From an uncultured Bacteroidales bacterium (lineage in GTDB: Bacteria; Bacteroidota; Bacteroidia; Bacteroidales; UBA3663): 29,733 nucleotides of DNA. Within the stretch, counting starts at the first letter, position 1. Each line of letters begins with the position of its first letter. Positions 14,646-23,009 of the stretch are shown here, in pieces. The position numbers and the translations under genes were made by a program. The stretch is taken from positions 1 through 29,733 of the forward strand of contig CALBPV010000109.1 of NCBI GenBank assembly GCA_937899265.1, written 5' to 3'. A model generated the notes under the pieces. The model was not told where the DNA came from. It did not search any database and was given only the letters and a program-made list of their open reading frames with translations.

Positions 14646-15635
14646 TTACAGATTGCCGAGAATGACATCGTCCATAACGTCGGAGATGTTTAGCCCGGCG
14701 GCCTTCACTTCCTGTGGAATGAAGGAGGTGGCCGTCATGCCGGGCGTGGTATTCACCTCGAGGATGTGGGGTATGTTGCCGATGATGATGTAATCGACGC
14801 GGATGATACCTTTGGCCCCCACGTAATTGTAGATTTTCGTCGTCGTGTCCTGTATCTGCGCCGTCAGTTCGGGCGAGATGCGGGCAGGCGTGATTTCCTG
14901 CACCTTGCCGTTGTATTTTGCATCGTAGTCGAAAAATTCGTCGGCGGGGACCACTTCGGTGAGCGGGAGCGTGCGGAGCTGTCCGTCGCGGGTGCGGTAG
15001 CATCCGGAGGTGACTTCTGTGCCCTGCATGAAACTCTCGATGATGACTTCGGGCTGTTCGCCGAAAGCCAGTTCGACGGCGGGACGAAGGTCTTCGATGC
15101 GTTTCACTTTGGTCGTGGCGAACGACGAGCCTCCGGTGTTGGGCTTGACGAAGACGGGCAGACCGAGTTCGGCCACAATCTTTTCGGGCTCAACGGTGTC
15201 GCGGCGGGTGAGGAGCACACTCTTGGCACAGGGGATGCCGAAGCCGGCGAGGTAGCGGTTGCAGTGGTACTTGCTGCACGTGAGCGCAGCGGCCAGTACG
15301 CCACAGCAACTGTAGGGCATGCCCAACATATCGAAATAACCTTGCAGACGACCGTTCTCGCCGGGCGTTCCGTGGACGATGATGTAGGCAAAGTCGAAGC
15401 GGATGCGTTCTCCGTCGCGAACCACCGAGAAGTCGTTTTTATCGACAGGCCAAGAGCGGGAGAAATCGTAGTTCTGACCGTCGTAGGCGACCATCTTCCA
15501 GTCGGAGCCTTTGATGAGGATGACGGAAGCGTCATACTTGGAGTGGTCGATGAAACTCCAAATGCCTTGGGCACTGCGCAGGGAAACTTCGTATTCGCTG
15601 GAATCACCTCCGGCGACGATTGCAATTTTCAACAT
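14646..15635 (-). CDS. ddl: D-alanine-D-alanine ligase (Ddl)
   Basis: This ATP-grasp ligase of 329 residues makes D-Ala-D-Ala for peptidoglycan. Visible elements are the N-terminal substrate glutamate in SSEYEVSL (12-19), the ATP-binding lysine in VKPNTGGSS (163-171), FFDYDAKY (234-241), the omega-loop region that in D-Ala-D-Ala ligases carries the Tyr distinguishing them from D-lactate ligases, and RVDYIII followed by EVNTTPGMT (293-301), which binds Mg2+. It starts 39 bp after the pseudouridine synthase. Together with the PASTA protein it suggests a cell-wall-linked operon. Confidence 0.95.
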   Translation of the reverse strand: MLKIAIVAGGDSSEYEVSLRSAQGIWSFIDHSKYDASVILIKGSDWKMVAYDGQNYDFSRSWPVDKNDFSVVRDGERIRFDFAYIIVHGTPGENGRLQGYFDMLGMPYSCCGVLAAALTCSKYHCNRYLAGFGIPCAKSVLLTRRDTVEPEKIVAELGLPVFVKPNTGGSSFATTKVKRIEDLRPAVELAFGEQPEVIIESFMQGTEVTSGCYRTRDGQLRTLPLTEVVPADEFFDYDAKYNGKVQEITPARISPELTAQIQDTTTKIYNYVGAKGIIRVDYIIIGNIPHILEVNTTPGMTATSFIPQEVKAAGLNISDVMDDVILGNL

Positions 15636-15674
15636 TTTGTCAAGAAAAGACGTTGCTTTATACTGTTTAATACA

Positions 15675-16793
15675 TTATTCTATAATACGGTTGGCCACAT
15701 ATTCGCGCCATTTGGCCAAGAGAGCCTGCATGTCGGGTGGAAGGGGAGCCTCGAAGTCCATCTCCTGTCCCGTGACGGGATGGCGGAACCCGAGGGTGCG
15801 GGCGTGGAGCGCCTGTCGGGGACAGAGGTCGAAACAGTTGCGGACAAACTGCCGGTACTTGGGGAAGGTGGTTCCCTTGAGAATGGTGTCGCCGCCGTAG
15901 TGGGCGTCGTTGAAGAGCGTGTGGCCTATGCTCTTCATGTGGACGCGTATCTGATGGGTGCGTCCGGTTTCGAGCACACATTCCACGAGGGTGACATATC
16001 CGAGGCGTTCGACCACCCGCCAATGGGTCACCGCCGGTTTTCCCTCTTCGCTTCCGGGCGGGAATACGGTCATGAGGATACGGTCCCGGGGGTCGCGTCC
16101 GATATTGCCTTCAATGCGTCCGCTGTCCTCGTCGAAATGTCCCCAGACGAGGGCGAGGTACTTCCTTCGCGTGGTCTTGCGGAAGAATTGCATCGAAAGG
16201 TCGCTTCGGGCCTTTTCGGTCTTGGCCACCACAAGGAGTCCGGAGGTGTCCTTGTCGATGCGGTGGACGAGTCCCATGCGCACTTGGTCCCATCCTTCCT
16301 CCAAGGGTTGGTCTTTGAGGTGGAAGGCGAGAGCATTGACCAGCGTCCCGTGGAAATTGCCGAATCCGGGATGAACCACCAGTCCGGCAGGCTTGTTGAC
16401 AACGAGGAGGTCGTTGTCCTCCCAGACGATGTCGAGCGGAATGTCCTCGGGCAGTATCTCGAGCTGGTGGCGGGGACGGTCCATCATGATGGTGACCACA
16501 TCGCCCGGCTTGATTTTGTAGGAGGACTTCTCGGACTTGCCGTTCACGAAGATGTAGCCTGCATCGGCCGCTTTCTGGACGCGCGAACGCGAGGTGCCGA
16601 CAATGCGATCGACAATCCACTTGTCGATACGTTCGGGATGTTGCCCTGCGTCGGCCGTGAAGCGGAAATGCTCGTAGAGTCCGTTCTCGCTCACCTCGCC
16701 GTTGCCGGCGTTGACGATGAGGTCGTCCTCTTCCTCCCCAAGGAGTTCATCTTCAACGGGGAGCGGTGTCCGGATGTCCGTCAGGTCTTGCAT
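15675..16793 (-). CDS. rluD: RluD-type 23S rRNA pseudouridine synthase
   Basis: This protein of 372 residues has a short acidic N-terminal extension (about 1-45), an S4 RNA-binding domain (about 52-105, including SRSRVQKAADAGYIFVNG) and an RsuA/RluA-type catalytic domain. The catalytic aspartate is D180 in HRIDKDTSG (177-185), with the typical LLVVAKTE immediately after. Family members convert uridines in large-subunit rRNA (positions 1911, 1915 and 1917 for RluD); whether this is RluD in the strict sense needs phylogeny. It begins 14 bp after the PASTA gene and precedes ddl by 39 bp. Confidence 0.9.
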   Translation of the reverse strand: MQDLTDIRTPLPVEDELLGEEEDDLIVNAGNGEVSENGLYEHFRFTADAGQHPERIDKWIVDRIVGTSRSRVQKAADAGYIFVNGKSEKSSYKIKPGDVVTIMMDRPRHQLEILPEDIPLDIVWEDNDLLVVNKPAGLVVHPGFGNFHGTLVNALAFHLKDQPLEEGWDQVRMGLVHRIDKDTSGLLVVAKTEKARSDLSMQFFRKTTRRKYLALVWGHFDEDSGRIEGNIGRDPRDRILMTVFPPGSEEGKPAVTHWRVVERLGYVTLVECVLETGRTHQIRVHMKSIGHTLFNDAHYGGDTILKGTTFPKYRQFVRNCFDLCPRQALHARTLGFRHPVTGQEMDFEAPLPPDMQALLAKWREYVANRIIE

Positions 16794-16807
16794 TCGCGAG
16801 GCAGGGA

Positions 16808-17446
16808 TTATTCAAAGAACGTGCCTTCGGTCTCCGATTCGTTTTCCTCCTCGATGGCGAGACGCGTTGAGCCTACATGAAGAATCACATGCGTGTGCCA
16901 GGGAAATTCCTCGCCGGCCAACATGGCATCGCTGTCGAGGGGATGTCCGGAAAGGGTGGTCTTGAGCACGAGGTCGTCAAATTCGTTGGGGACGTAGTGT
17001 ATGGAGTCCACGATGAATCCTTTCTCAACCAGACGCGAACGGGCCTGCCGCGAACTGAATTCGTAGATGTCTGTCATTTGAATCATGCGGACGCTTTTGG
17101 CGTTGACGGTGAGATAGACGTTACGGCCGTATTTGACCGGAAGGTTGCCCTCGGGCAGCTGTTCGATGACGGCGCCTCGGGGCACTGCCTCCGTATAGAC
17201 CGAATCGATGACCATCGCGTGGAGACCGCTTTGTTCGATATTGTCGATGGCTGCGTCAGCATATTGACCTATCACATTGGGCACCTTGACCGACTCGCCG
17301 TGATGGGTGTAATGGTCGAGCCACGAAGAAAGCCCGAAGAGCATAAGCAACCCGACACCGATGATGAGCAATACGTGGACGCCTATGATTTTGAAGCCGC
17401 TTTTAAGGCCGGACTTTTTTTTGCTGTTTTCTGTTTCGTTTGACAT
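16808..17446 (-). CDS. Membrane-anchored PASTA-domain protein
   Basis: The 212 residues comprise a short Lys-rich cytoplasmic tail, one transmembrane helix (about 19-40) and an outside part with two PASTA-like domains (about 51-116 and 117-193), recognised by VPNVIGQYADAAIDNI and the repeated VIEQLPEGNLPV pattern. PASTA domains bind peptidoglycan or muropeptides in kinases and penicillin-binding proteins; there is no kinase domain here. It is the first gene of the operon that includes ddl, behind a canonical promoter at 17468-17498, which fits a role at the periplasmic face of the inner membrane. Its precise role is not known. Confidence 0.88.
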   Translation of the reverse strand: MSNETENSKKKSGLKSGFKIIGVHVLLIIGVGLLMLFGLSSWLDHYTHHGESVKVPNVIGQYADAAIDNIEQSGLHAMVIDSVYTEAVPRGAVIEQLPEGNLPVKYGRNVYLTVNAKSVRMIQMTDIYEFSSRQARSRLVEKGFIVDSIHYVPNEFDDLVLKTTLSGHPLDSDAMLAGEEFPWHTHVILHVGSTRLAIEEENESETEGTFFE

Positions 17447-17467
17447 AAAAACTCATTATTCAGTGTG

Positions 17468-17498
17468 CAAAGTTAATGAAAAAACTTTGATTATCAAA
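17468..17498 (-). promoter_or_regulatory. Canonical promoter of the PASTA-rluD-ddl-nadC operon
   Basis: On the minus strand TTTG (17498-17495) and TAACTTTG (17475-17468) are separated by exactly 19 bp, a perfect match to TTTG-N19-TAnnTTTG. The PASTA start codon is about 20 bp downstream, so the leader is very short. Confidence 0.78.
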
Positions 17499-17547
17499 AG
17501 AAAATAGCCAAAAAGAATAAAAATACTGCATATTTTTCCCTTTTTTC

Positions 17548-17578
17548 TTGATTATGTCGCAAAATAAACCTATCTTTG
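17548..17578 (+). promoter_or_regulatory. Promoter of the aspartyl protease gene
   Basis: TTG (17548-17550), a 20-bp spacer and TATCTTTG (17571-17578) fit the Bacteroidetes consensus closely. The start codon is at 17629, about 45 nt after the expected transcription start. It is divergent from the PASTA operon promoter, with about 50 bp between the two -33 elements. Confidence 0.62.
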
Positions 17579-17628
17579 CCTACTGAAAACTCTGTTTTCG
17601 ACCAACCTCTTTAAAAATTTGGGAAATC

Positions 17629-18834
17629 ATGTTGAAAAAAATATCCGTACTGATACGAAGCGCATTGTTGCTTCTCCTTTTGTCTCCCGTTGTCCCGGCG
17701 ACCGTTGCGGCCCAAACCGAATTGCCGAAGCCCAAGAAGGTGACACGTCATGTGACAGACACCCTTCTTCTGACCTACAACAATCATCTGCCGGTCATCG
17801 AAGTGCAAATCAACGGCTTGGGCTATCAGTTCCTCATAGATACGGGCAGTTCCGTCTGTGCTTCGTTCGCGCCTGACATCAACAGCGTTCTGACCGATAT
17901 TTTTACGGTGACCCTCACGGGTGAAAACGGCAACACCTCCCGCATAACGGCCGGCAAACTGGACCGTCTGAAAATAGGGAGGCACGAGTTCCACAACGTC
18001 TATCTGTCGGCCCAGGACTTCCAGTCGATACGATGTCAGGGCATCGACGGCGTGATAGGCTACTCGGTGCTGCGTGACCTGAGTGTCAAGTTTGACGTGA
18101 GGAAGGGTATCTGCATTGTCTCCGACGACAATACCGTCGTCAAAGCCGAGAACAAGAGTCTCAAGACATCGTTCGAGATTACCAATGGCGGCATGCCCGT
18201 GCTGCGTGTTTCGCCGATGCCCCGCCTCGACCAGAGTGTCGGCCTGGACACCGGTTCGGGGGAATTCTATCTGCTCTCGCAGCGTCATTATCAGGCGCAG
18301 AAGAACATCTTCGGACGGGCGGTGCGCGATGTGTCCGACGGCGGCCAGGCCCGCCTCACCCTCCTGAGCTACGACCGTCAGGAGCTTCGCCGCAAATTCG
18401 GGTTCCCCAATTTCAAGTTCGGCAATATTTCCGTTCGCGACACCGAAGCCCAACTCATTGACGACCGCAATTCCTATCTCGGCGGGGCTTTGCTCGAATT
18501 GGGAACCCTGACGCTCGACTATCGCAACCGCAACTATTATTTCCAGCCCTTCGAGACCATCTCGTCGGCTCCCAAGATGCAGGATGTCACCATTGTTCCT
18601 TCCAACAAGGGGTTGGAAGCCGGCATCGTTTGGCGTATGTCGGCGGCATACGAGAAAGGCATCCGTGTCGCCCAGCGCGTCATAGCCGTCAACGGAGAGA
18701 CGGTGACCGATCCCTGCCAAACACTCTTCCGAATCAGCCAGTCCGGCATTTGGGCACTCACCACGGTGGATGACGAAGGCAATCGCTACGAGTGGGAGGA
18801 CGAAACGTTGATGAGGCAATTGCGCCGTCAATGA
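17629..18834 (+). CDS. Exported two-lobed aspartyl protease with PDZ domain
   Basis: This protein of 401 residues begins with a signal peptide (about 1-28). Two retropepsin-like lobes follow. Each has its own active-site triad: FLIDTGSS (D71) in the first and VGLDTGSG (D207) in the second. The first lobe also has the later DGVIGYSVL motif. A C-terminal PDZ-like segment (about 325-385, with KGIRVAQRVIAVNGETV) follows. Having both aspartates in one chain means it may work as a monomer, as pepsin does, whereas retropepsins dimerise. It probably acts in the periplasm or at the surface. The substrate is unknown. It is followed by small inverted repeats (GTCGGAC-G-GTCCGAC, 18836-18850, and CCGTT-GAAC-AACGG, 18862-18875). 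Confidence 0.87.
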   Translation: MLKKISVLIRSALLLLLLSPVVPATVAAQTELPKPKKVTRHVTDTLLLTYNNHLPVIEVQINGLGYQFLIDTGSSVCASFAPDINSVLTDIFTVTLTGENGNTSRITAGKLDRLKIGRHEFHNVYLSAQDFQSIRCQGIDGVIGYSVLRDLSVKFDVRKGICIVSDDNTVVKAENKSLKTSFEITNGGMPVLRVSPMPRLDQSVGLDTGSGEFYLLSQRHYQAQKNIFGRAVRDVSDGGQARLTLLSYDRQELRRKFGFPNFKFGNISVRDTEAQLIDDRNSYLGGALLELGTLTLDYRNRNYYFQPFETISSAPKMQDVTIVPSNKGLEAGIVWRMSAAYEKGIRVAQRVIAVNGETVTDPCQTLFRISQSGIWALTTVDDEGNRYEWEDETLMRQLRRQ

Positions 18835-18931
18835 AGTCGGACGGTCCGACAGTCAAAACAGCCGTTGAACAACGGAAGTCCCTTTGAATTCCACAGAATC
18901 ATATATACATAATCCTAAATTCTCTTTTTGT

Positions 18932-19633
18932 ATGTTAGAAGAATTGAAAGAAAAAGTCTTCAAGGCCAATTTGGACCTTGTAAAGCAGGGTCTCGTGATT
19001 TTTACCTGGGGCAATGTCTCCGGTATCGACCGCGAGAAAGGTCTCGTAGTCATCAAGCCTTCGGGAGTAGGCTACGACGTGATGAAAGCGTCCGATATGG
19101 TTGTCGTTGACCTCCAGACGGGCAAAGTGGTCGAAGGAGACCTGAATCCCTCGTCCGACACTCCCACTCACCTTGTGCTCTACCGTTCGTTCCCCAACAT
19201 CAAAGGCATCGTCCACACCCATTCCACCTATGCCACTGCATGGGCGCAGGCCGGCAAGGACATTCCGAACATCGGCACCACGCATGCCGACTATTTCTAC
19301 AAGGACATCCCCTGCACGCGTGACATGACGGAGCCCGAGGTGAAGGGCGAGTACGAGCTCGAGACCGGCAACGTCATCGTCGATACCTTCAAGACGCGCG
19401 ACATCAATCCCGACCACACGCCCGCCGTGCTGGTCAAGAATCACGGTCCGTTCTCGTGGGGCACTTCGCCCGACAATGCGGTCTATAACGCCAAAGTGAT
19501 GGAACAGTGTGCCAAGATGGCCTTTGTATCCTACGCCGTCAATCCCGGGACCACGATGAATTCTCTTCTGGTGGAGAAGCATTATATGCGCAAACACGGA
19601 CCGAACGCTTACTACGGCCAGAAAAAGAAGTAA
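18932..19633 (+). CDS. araD: L-ribulose-5-phosphate 4-epimerase (AraD)
   Basis: This class-II aldolase-fold epimerase of 233 residues converts L-ribulose-5-phosphate to D-xylulose-5-phosphate, the last step of L-arabinose use. Zinc-binding histidines are H95 and H97 in VHTHSTYATAWAQ and H171 in VKNHGPFSWG; the catalytic Asp (D120) is in TTHADYF. The ATG at 18932 gives the expected 231-233 residues; the longer open frame upstream lacks family similarity. It is the first gene of the araD-araA-araB set, with araA 67 bp downstream. No convincing promoter or arabinose operator was recognised in the 97 bp before it. Confidence 0.94.
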   Translation: MLEELKEKVFKANLDLVKQGLVIFTWGNVSGIDREKGLVVIKPSGVGYDVMKASDMVVVDLQTGKVVEGDLNPSSDTPTHLVLYRSFPNIKGIVHTHSTYATAWAQAGKDIPNIGTTHADYFYKDIPCTRDMTEPEVKGEYELETGNVIVDTFKTRDINPDHTPAVLVKNHGPFSWGTSPDNAVYNAKVMEQCAKMAFVSYAVNPGTTMNSLLVEKHYMRKHGPNAYYGQKKK

Positions 19634-19700
19634 CATCCAAACTTCGGGCAGATGTCCGGAAAAAAGAAAAGCAATATTCACAATCAAAAAACAATTTGTT

Positions 19701-21239
19701 ATGTCAGCATTTGAAAATTTAGAGATTTGGTGGGTGACAGGCGCACAACTCCTGTACGGCGGAGATGCCGTTGTAGCAGTGGATGCACACTCCAAGGAAA
19801 TGGTGGAAGGTCTCAATGCCGGAGGCATCATTCCTGTCAAGGTTGTTTATAAGGGCACGGCCAACAGTTCGAAGGAGGTCGAGGCTGTCATGAAGGCTGC
19901 CAACAACGATGACCGGTGCGCCGGCATCATCACGTGGATGCACACCTTCTCGCCCGCCAAGATGTGGATCAAGGGTCTGCAGGACCTCCAGAAGCCTCTG
20001 TTGCACTTCCACACGCAGTACAATGCCGAGATTCCCTGGGAGACGATGGACATGGACTTCATGAACCTGAACCAGAGTGCCCACGGCGACATCGAGTTCG
20101 GGCACATCTGCACCCGTATGCGCGTGCCGCGCAAGGTGGTGTGCGGCTACTGGAAGGATGAGGCCGTACAGAAGCAGATTGCCGTATGGACACGCGTCTG
20201 TGCCGGTGTGGCTGATGCCAAGCAGGTGCGTTGCCTGATGTTCGGCATGAACATGAACAACGTGGCCGTGACCGACGGCGACCGTGTGGAATTCGAGCAG
20301 CGTCTGGGCTACCATGTCGATTACTATCCCGTCAGCTCGCTCATGGAATATTGGAAGAACGTGACCGATGCCGATGTCAACGGCCTCGTCGAGGAGTACA
20401 AGAAGCAATACGTCATCAAGATTGACGAGAGCGGCGAGGAGGTCTATTGGGAGAAGGTGAAGAATGCAGCCAAGGCCGAGATAGCCATCCGCCGCGTGTT
20501 GGCTGACGAGGGTGCCACGGCCTTCACCACCAACTTCGACGACTTGGGCGATGCCGACATCAACCAGCCCGATTTCGTGGGCTTCGACCAGATTCCCGGT
20601 CTGGCCTCGCAGCGCCTCATGGCCGAGGGTATCGGCTTCGGTGCCGAGGGCGACTGGAAGACGGCCTGCCTCTTCCGCACGCTGTGGGTCATGCAGCAGG
20701 GCCTCACCAAGGGTTGCTCGTTCCTTGAGGACTACACGCTCAACTTCGCGGGCGACCGTTCCAGCTGTCTCCAGAGCCACATGCTTGAGGTCACGCCGCT
20801 CATCGCCGTTGACAAGCCTACTCTTGAAGTGCATTTCCTCGGCATCGGCATCCGCAAGCAACAGACCGCCCGCCTCGTCTTCACTTCGAAGACAGGACCC
20901 GGCATCAAGGCTACCGTTGTGGACCTCGGCAACCGCTTCCGTCTGATTTCTCAGGAGGTGGAGTGCATCGAACCCAAGCCCATGCCCAACCTGCCCGTGG
21001 CCAGTGCCCTTTGGGTGCCCCAGCCCACGTTCGAAATCGGAGCAGGCGCTTGGATTTTGGCAGGCGGAACGCACCACAGCGCTTTCTCCTACGACATCAG
21101 CGAGGAGTACTGGGAGGACTTCGCCGAAATCCTCGGCATCGAGTATGTCCGCATCAACAAGGAGACCCGCATCGCCGATTTCAAGCAGACACTCCGCAAC
21201 AACGAGGTTTACTACATGCTCAATAAAGCTCTGAAGTGA
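19701..21239 (+). CDS. araA: L-arabinose isomerase (AraA)
   Basis: This cytoplasmic isomerase of 512 residues converts L-arabinose to L-ribulose and needs a divalent metal. Residues matching the E. coli metal and catalytic set are E316 in GAEGDWK, E343 in FLEDYTLNF, H360 in QSHMLEVTP and the HH pair in GGTHHS (458-459). Length is normal for the family. It follows araD and its TGA overlaps the kinase start by one base (TGATG at 21237-21241), which implies translational coupling. Confidence 0.96.
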   Translation: MSAFENLEIWWVTGAQLLYGGDAVVAVDAHSKEMVEGLNAGGIIPVKVVYKGTANSSKEVEAVMKAANNDDRCAGIITWMHTFSPAKMWIKGLQDLQKPLLHFHTQYNAEIPWETMDMDFMNLNQSAHGDIEFGHICTRMRVPRKVVCGYWKDEAVQKQIAVWTRVCAGVADAKQVRCLMFGMNMNNVAVTDGDRVEFEQRLGYHVDYYPVSSLMEYWKNVTDADVNGLVEEYKKQYVIKIDESGEEVYWEKVKNAAKAEIAIRRVLADEGATAFTTNFDDLGDADINQPDFVGFDQIPGLASQRLMAEGIGFGAEGDWKTACLFRTLWVMQQGLTKGCSFLEDYTLNFAGDRSSCLQSHMLEVTPLIAVDKPTLEVHFLGIGIRKQQTARLVFTSKTGPGIKATVVDLGNRFRLISQEVECIEPKPMPNLPVASALWVPQPTFEIGAGAWILAGGTHHSAFSYDISEEYWEDFAEILGIEYVRINKETRIADFKQTLRNNEVYYMLNKALK

Positions 21240-22834
21240 TGATTACACCCCGCGAAACCATACAGGAGGGTAAAGCCATTCTCGGCATAGAGTTTGGCTC
21301 TACCCGTATCAAAGCGGTTCTCATCGACGGTGAGAACAAGCCCATCGCACAAGGCGACTTCACATGGGAGAATCAGCTCCTCGACGGTCTGTGGACCTAT
21401 AGCATCGACCTGATTTGGAAGGGTCTCCAGGACTGTTATGCCGACCTGCTCAAGAATGTACACGAACAGTACGGCGTGGGCATTACCCGCCTGGCCGCCA
21501 TCGGTATCTCGGCCATGATGCACGGCTATATGGCCTTCGACAAGAACCAACAGATTCTCGTGCCGTTCCGCACTTGGCGCAACACCAACACGGCGCAGGC
21601 TGCCGCCGAACTGTCCGAGCTGTTCCGTTACAACATTCCCCTCCGTTGGAGCATCTCCCATCTCTACCAGTGCATTCTCGACGGCGACCAGCACGTGCGC
21701 GACATTGACTTCCAGACCACTCTGGCAGGCTATATCCACTGGCAACTCACCGGACAGCGTGTCATCGGTGTGGGCGACGCATCGGGCATGATACCCGTCA
21801 ATCCGGCTACCAAAGACTACGACCAGACGATGGTCGATAAGTTCGACAAACTCATCGCCCCCAAGGGTTACAGCTGGCGCTTGCGCGACATCTTCCCCCG
21901 CGTGCTTGTGGCCGGACAGGATGCCGGTACGCTGACAGCCGAAGGAGCCCGCAAACTCGACGTCTCGGGTCAGCTCGAAGCCGGTGTGCCGCTCTGTCCT
22001 CCCGAGGGCGATGCCGGCACAGGCATGGCTGCCACCAACTCCGTGAGGGTTCGCACGGGCAATGTTTCTGCCGGCACCTCGTCGTTCTCGATGATTGTGC
22101 TCGACAAGGAACTTTCCCGTCCCTACGAGAAGATAGACATGGTCACCACGCCCGACGGTTCGCTCGTGGCAATGGTCCACTGCAACAACTGCACGTCCGA
22201 AATCAACGCCTGGGTCAATATCTTCCGTGAGTTTGAGGAGCTGATGGGCATTGCGGTCGATATGAACCAGCTCTACACCCATCTCTTCAACAAAGCCCTT
22301 CAGGGCGATGCCGACTGCGGAGGTCTGATGGCCTACAACTACGTTTCGGGCGAACCCGTCACCGGATTCTCCGACGGACGTCCGCTTTTCGTGCGTTCCG
22401 CAGGCGACAAGTTCAACCTGGCCAACTTCATGCGTGCCCAGCTCTACGGTGCCATCGGTGTGCTCAAGGTGGGCAACGACATCCTCTTCCGCGACGAACA
22501 GGTTCAGGTCGATCGTATCACGGGCCACGGCGGCTACTTCAAGACGCCCGGTGTGGGTCAGCGTATGTTGGCCGCAGCCCTCGGTTCGCCCATCTCCGTC
22601 ATGGAGACAGCCGGCGAAGGCGGCGCATGGGGTATAGCGCTTCTGGCTTCCTACGTGGTCAACAACGCCGAAGGACAGACGCTGGCCGATTGGCTCGATG
22701 CCAACGTCTTTGCCGGCAATACCGGCACGACGGTCGATCCTTCGCCTCAGGATGTCGCAGGCTTCAATACCTACATCAGCCGCTATGTGGATTGTCTCCC
22801 CATCGAGCAGGCGGCGGTCGAGGCCAAGAAGTAG
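21239..22834 (+). CDS. araB: FGGY-family ribulokinase (Bacteroidetes AraB type)
   Basis: This FGGY sugar kinase of 531 residues uses ATP to phosphorylate a ketopentose. The N-terminal phosphate loop is LGIEFGSTRIKAV (15-27), and the C-terminal FGGY domain contains GHGGYFKTPGVGQRMLAAALG. Sequence alone does not separate ribulokinase from xylulokinase; its one-base overlap with araA and its place after araD argue for L-ribulose as substrate. ATG at 21239 is preferred over the GTG at 21236. A hairpin terminator candidate lies at 22859-22908. Relatives in Bacteroides are often annotated only as carbohydrate kinase. Confidence 0.88.
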   Translation: MITPRETIQEGKAILGIEFGSTRIKAVLIDGENKPIAQGDFTWENQLLDGLWTYSIDLIWKGLQDCYADLLKNVHEQYGVGITRLAAIGISAMMHGYMAFDKNQQILVPFRTWRNTNTAQAAAELSELFRYNIPLRWSISHLYQCILDGDQHVRDIDFQTTLAGYIHWQLTGQRVIGVGDASGMIPVNPATKDYDQTMVDKFDKLIAPKGYSWRLRDIFPRVLVAGQDAGTLTAEGARKLDVSGQLEAGVPLCPPEGDAGTGMAATNSVRVRTGNVSAGTSSFSMIVLDKELSRPYEKIDMVTTPDGSLVAMVHCNNCTSEINAWVNIFREFEELMGIAVDMNQLYTHLFNKALQGDADCGGLMAYNYVSGEPVTGFSDGRPLFVRSAGDKFNLANFMRAQLYGAIGVLKVGNDILFRDEQVQVDRITGHGGYFKTPGVGQRMLAAALGSPISVMETAGEGGAWGIALLASYVVNNAEGQTLADWLDANVFAGNTGTTVDPSPQDVAGFNTYISRYVDCLPIEQAAVEAKK

Positions 22835-22858
22835 TCCCCCCTTTCCGTTTCCTCTCCT

Positions 22859-22908
22859 ATGCCGAAGGTTGGCCGCAGGGTTCCCTCCCTGAGCAGCCTT
22901 CGGCATTT
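22859..22908 (+). terminator. Terminator candidate after the ara genes
   Basis: ATGCCGAAGG (22859-22868) pairs perfectly with CCTTCGGCAT (22897-22906), enclosing a 28-nt loop, and TTGT follows. The 10-bp stem is strong but the T-run is short, so termination may be partial. Confidence 0.5.
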
Positions 22909-22959
22909 GTCGGAGTGTCGCCGTTGACTGAATGATTGGGGCGGTTCGCTGAATTTCTC

Positions 22960-22990
22960 TTGCACCTTTCCGTGCTTCGGGCTATCTTTG
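22960..22990 (+). promoter_or_regulatory. Promoter of the histidine kinase operon
   Basis: TTG (22960-22962), a 20-bp spacer and TATCTTTG (22983-22990) repeat the arrangement found before the aspartyl protease. The kinase ATG at 23010 is only about 12 nt beyond the expected start of transcription. Confidence 0.6.
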
Positions 22991-23009
22991 CACCATAACT
23001 TAGTTGCTG

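Noticed and set aside
14766..16880. Long plus-strand open frame (704 codons) opposite ddl and rluD
   Set aside because: Both ddl and rluD on the minus strand show full active-site motifs, so the antisense frame is a compositional shadow.
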